Below are positions 6,896 through 8,127 of a stretch of 8,127 nt of DNA, piece by piece. Below the pieces are notes generated by a model that searched no databases, was not told where the DNA came from, and saw only the letters and a list, made by a program, of their open reading frames with translations. The stretch comes from STF1-138 sp035356975 (GTDB lineage Bacteria; Patescibacteriota; Patescibacteriia; UBA1558; S5-K13): the NCBI GenBank assembly GCA_035356975.1, contig DAORGW010000038.1, forward strand, positions 1-8,127, written 5' to 3'. Numbering within the stretch: the first letter of the stretch is position 1; every line of letters begins with the position of its first letter. A program made the translations under genes and the position numbers.

Positions 6896-7297
6896 ATGCC
6901 AAACAAAAAAATGGTTGATGCACGCTGTCCACACTGCAAACAAAGCCTCATGGATAAAACTCAAATATCCAGAGAAGAGACCATTCACCTTTTAGCTGGA
7001 CAATATAGGGGTGAACAATTTCACCTTTATCTAAGTTCAATATGGGGAAATTTCAAAACCAAAACAATCCCAGAGCAAAAAATCCAAAAAGGGATAAAAT
7101 TAAAATTATCCTGTCCGCATTGCAAAAAAGAACTTCCAAAATTTCATGATAATTGTGTATGTGGAGGAACAATTTATCAAATTTTAAATCGACACGGATT
7201 ATCTGGAAATGTGTTTTTTTGTAGTACTGTGGGCTGTTCTTGGCACAAAATGCAAAATGAACAAATTCCAAATGGAAAAACTCCCACTGGAGCATAA
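6896..7297 (+). CDS. small eight-cysteine zinc-ribbon-like protein of unknown function
   Basis: This 133-residue soluble protein has no signal peptide or membrane segment. Its eight cysteines fall in four close pairs: CPHC at 11-14, CPHC at 73-76, CVC at 87-89 and CSTVGC at 109-114, with His84, His100 and His117 nearby. The two CPHC knuckles head two similar halves (ARCPHCKQSL and LSCPHCKKEL). The spacing suggests two treble-clef or zinc-ribbon sites, but the pairing cannot be set from sequence. Between them is a 58-residue stretch rich in aromatic and beta-prone residues (HLLAGQYRGEQFHLYLSSIW), possibly a small beta domain. It may resemble short zinc-ribbon hypotheticals of other anaerobic bacteria, but I cannot name a family. 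The gene is monocistronic, with its own promoter, a strong ribosome site and a terminator, so it is probably well expressed. Binding of metal, nucleic acid or protein are all possible. Confidence 0.8.
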   Translation: MPNKKMVDARCPHCKQSLMDKTQISREETIHLLAGQYRGEQFHLYLSSIWGNFKTKTIPEQKIQKGIKLKLSCPHCKKELPKFHDNCVCGGTIYQILNRHGLSGNVFFCSTVGCSWHKMQNEQIPNGKTPTGA

Positions 7298-7317
7298 TAA
7301 ATAAATTTCAAACAATA

Positions 7318-7346
7318 AAGGCGCCGAAATTATTTCGACGCTTTTT
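7318..7346 (+). terminator. intrinsic terminator of the zinc-ribbon gene
   Basis: AAGGCG-C-CGAAA (7318-7329) pairs with TTTCG-A-CGCTTT (7333-7344) around the loop TTA, with a single C-A mismatch and one G-U pair, and runs directly into TTTTT. It starts 20 nt after the TAA stop and closes the zinc-ribbon transcript before tsaC. Confidence 0.85.
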
Positions 7347-7351
7347 AAATA

Positions 7352-7379
7352 TTGAATTTTCTACTAAAACTAGTAATAT
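7352..7379 (+). promoter_or_regulatory. possible promoter of the tsaC operon
   Basis: TTGAAT (7352-7357) and TAATAT (7374-7379) are separated by 16 bp and each match consensus at 4 of 6 positions. They lie just after the upstream terminator and about 20 nt before the tsaC ATG, where a promoter is needed. The match is modest in very AT-rich DNA. Confidence 0.35.
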
Positions 7380-7400
7380 TAATAAATAAAGCAAAAATAT

Positions 7401-8009
7401 ATGGTTATTAAAAAAATAGATATAAAAAATCCTGACCCAGAAATTATATCTGGTGCTGTTGAAATGCTAAAAGATGGAAAAATTATAGTATATCCAACGG
7501 ATACTATTTATGGTATTGGCTGTGATATTTTAAATAAAAAATCTATTGAATTAATTCAAAAAATTAAGGATAGAAAAAAACCAAAACCACTTAGCATAAT
7601 CTGTTCTGATTTAAAAGATATTAGTCGCTGGGCAATTATTTCGAATTCTCAATACAAAATTCTAAAAAAATATTTACCAGGTCCATTTACATTTATTTTA
7701 AAAGCATCAAGTGATGCTCCAAAAATTCTTCAAGACCCAAAAAGGAAAACAATTGGTATAAGAATTCCCAAAAATAAAATATGCGAAGAACTTACAAAAA
7801 AACTTGGAAATCCAATTATTACAACAAGTGTAAATTTAGCTGGGGAAAAAAATTATATAAGTCCTGATGACATAAAACGCGACTGGTATGGACGCGTTGA
7901 TTTAATTTTAGACGCCGGTGAATTAAACAATGATCCATCTACAATAGTAAGTTTAATAGATGACAATATTGAAATCCTGAGACAAGGAAAGGGTATTTTT
8001 GATTTTTAA
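7401..8009 (+). CDS. tsaC: L-threonylcarbamoyladenylate synthase (TsaC/YrdC type)
   Basis: This enzyme makes threonylcarbamoyl-AMP from threonine, bicarbonate and ATP, the first step in building t6A37 on ANN-decoding tRNAs. The 202-residue length matches single-domain TsaC/YrdC; the C-terminal Sua5 domain of longer relatives is absent. Family landmarks are YPTDTIYGIG (31-40), the basic nucleotide-binding stretch KDRKKPKPL (56-64), LPGPFTFIL (92-100), GIRIP (119-123), TTSVNLAGE with the SxN motif (141-149) and PSTIV (179-183). The ATG at 7401 has no Shine-Dalgarno sequence, only an A-rich leader. The next gene begins 2 nt after its stop, so the two form an operon. The partner genes tsaD, tsaB and tsaE are not in the window. 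Confidence 0.95.
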   Translation: MVIKKIDIKNPDPEIISGAVEMLKDGKIIVYPTDTIYGIGCDILNKKSIELIQKIKDRKKPKPLSIICSDLKDISRWAIISNSQYKILKKYLPGPFTFILKASSDAPKILQDPKRKTIGIRIPKNKICEELTKKLGNPIITTSVNLAGEKNYISPDDIKRDWYGRVDLILDAGELNNDPSTIVSLIDDNIEILRQGKGIFDF

Positions 8010-8011
8010 TT

Positions 8012-8127
8012 ATGTTATATAATATAAAAGTTCAGCCAAATGCTAAAAAAAATAAAATCTTCGAAGAAAAAGATAATTTTTTAAAAATAAAAATATGTGC
8101 AATTCCAGAGAATGGAAAAGCCAATGA
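8012..8127 (+). CDS. DUF167 / YggU-family (UPF0235) protein, 5' part
   Basis: The frame from ATG 8012 stays open to the right edge: 38 codons plus two bases. It begins MLYNIKVQPNAKKNKI and reaches LKIKICAIPENGKANE, matching the two N-terminal hallmarks of the DUF167 family: the KVxPxAKKN strand and the PxxGKANE loop. These are small proteins of about 75-100 residues with no settled biochemical role. It starts 2 nt after the tsaC stop, with no Shine-Dalgarno sequence of its own, so translational coupling to tsaC is likely. About half the gene appears to be missing. Confidence 0.85.
   Translation, partial: MLYNIKVQPNAKKNKIFEEKDNFLKIKICAIPENGKAN

Noticed and set aside
7053..7295. Minus-strand open frame opposite the zinc-ribbon gene
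   Set aside because: The plus-strand frame has an RBS, promoter, terminator and ordered cysteine motifs; the reverse frame has none.
1..8127. TGA recoding (Gracilibacteria- or Mycoplasma-type code)
   Set aside because: All complete genes read through without in-frame TGA, end in TAA and use TGG for tryptophan.
1..8127. CRISPR arrays, insertion sequences or attachment sites
   Set aside because: No regularly spaced repeats, transposase genes, terminal inverted repeats or tRNA-linked duplications were seen.

Overview
This is an 8.1 kb AT-rich bacterial window. All complete genes end in TAA and none has an in-frame TGA, so nothing points to a TGA-recoding genetic code. Low GC, a penicillin-binding protein 1A with a 'DPLG..P..P..DP..E.WE' type tail, a short TsaC-only protein, a type 2-like TyrRS and mostly SD-less starts together suggest a Patescibacteria/CPR (Parcubacteria-like) organism. 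That placement is inference from gene style. No rRNA or other phylogenetic marker is present.

Layout. The left half is on the minus strand, reading right to left: tyrS (4269-3073) with an intrinsic terminator; a DNA base hypermodification-family protein (2981-2034); a Hef/FANCM-type SF2 helicase without a nuclease domain (1977-127) with its own terminator; then the first 18 codons of an unrecognised gene running off the left edge. The right half is on the plus strand: PBP1A (4409-6748), divergent from tyrS; a small eight-cysteine zinc-ribbon-like protein (6896-7297) with a strong RBS and a terminator; then tsaC (7401-8009), followed after 2 nt by the start of a DUF167/YggU-family gene cut by the right edge.

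Housekeeping parts are tyrosine charging (TyrRS), peptidoglycan polymerisation and cross-linking (PBP1A), and the first step of tRNA t6A biosynthesis (TsaC). The accessory-looking part is the minus-strand pair at 127-2981. A protein resembling the alpha-glutamyl/putrescinyl-thymine pyrophosphorylase / HMUDK-helical families, known mainly from phages with hypermodified thymine, lies 56 nt upstream of a Hef-like helicase. The pair is bounded by terminators and preceded by its own promoter-like element. This is the best candidate here for an undescribed DNA-processing or defence module.

Several starts need correction. The longest open frames of the helicase, the hypermodification protein and PBP1A begin at TTG codons. 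In the first the TTG overlaps the Shine-Dalgarno sequence, and in the second it lies within a promoter -35 element beside a terminator. Internal ATG codons are the likely true starts. Only the helicase and zinc-ribbon genes have clear Shine-Dalgarno sequences, with almost identical context. There is no gene-free stretch over 300 bases, and I saw no tRNA, rRNA, CRISPR array, insertion sequence or long repeat.
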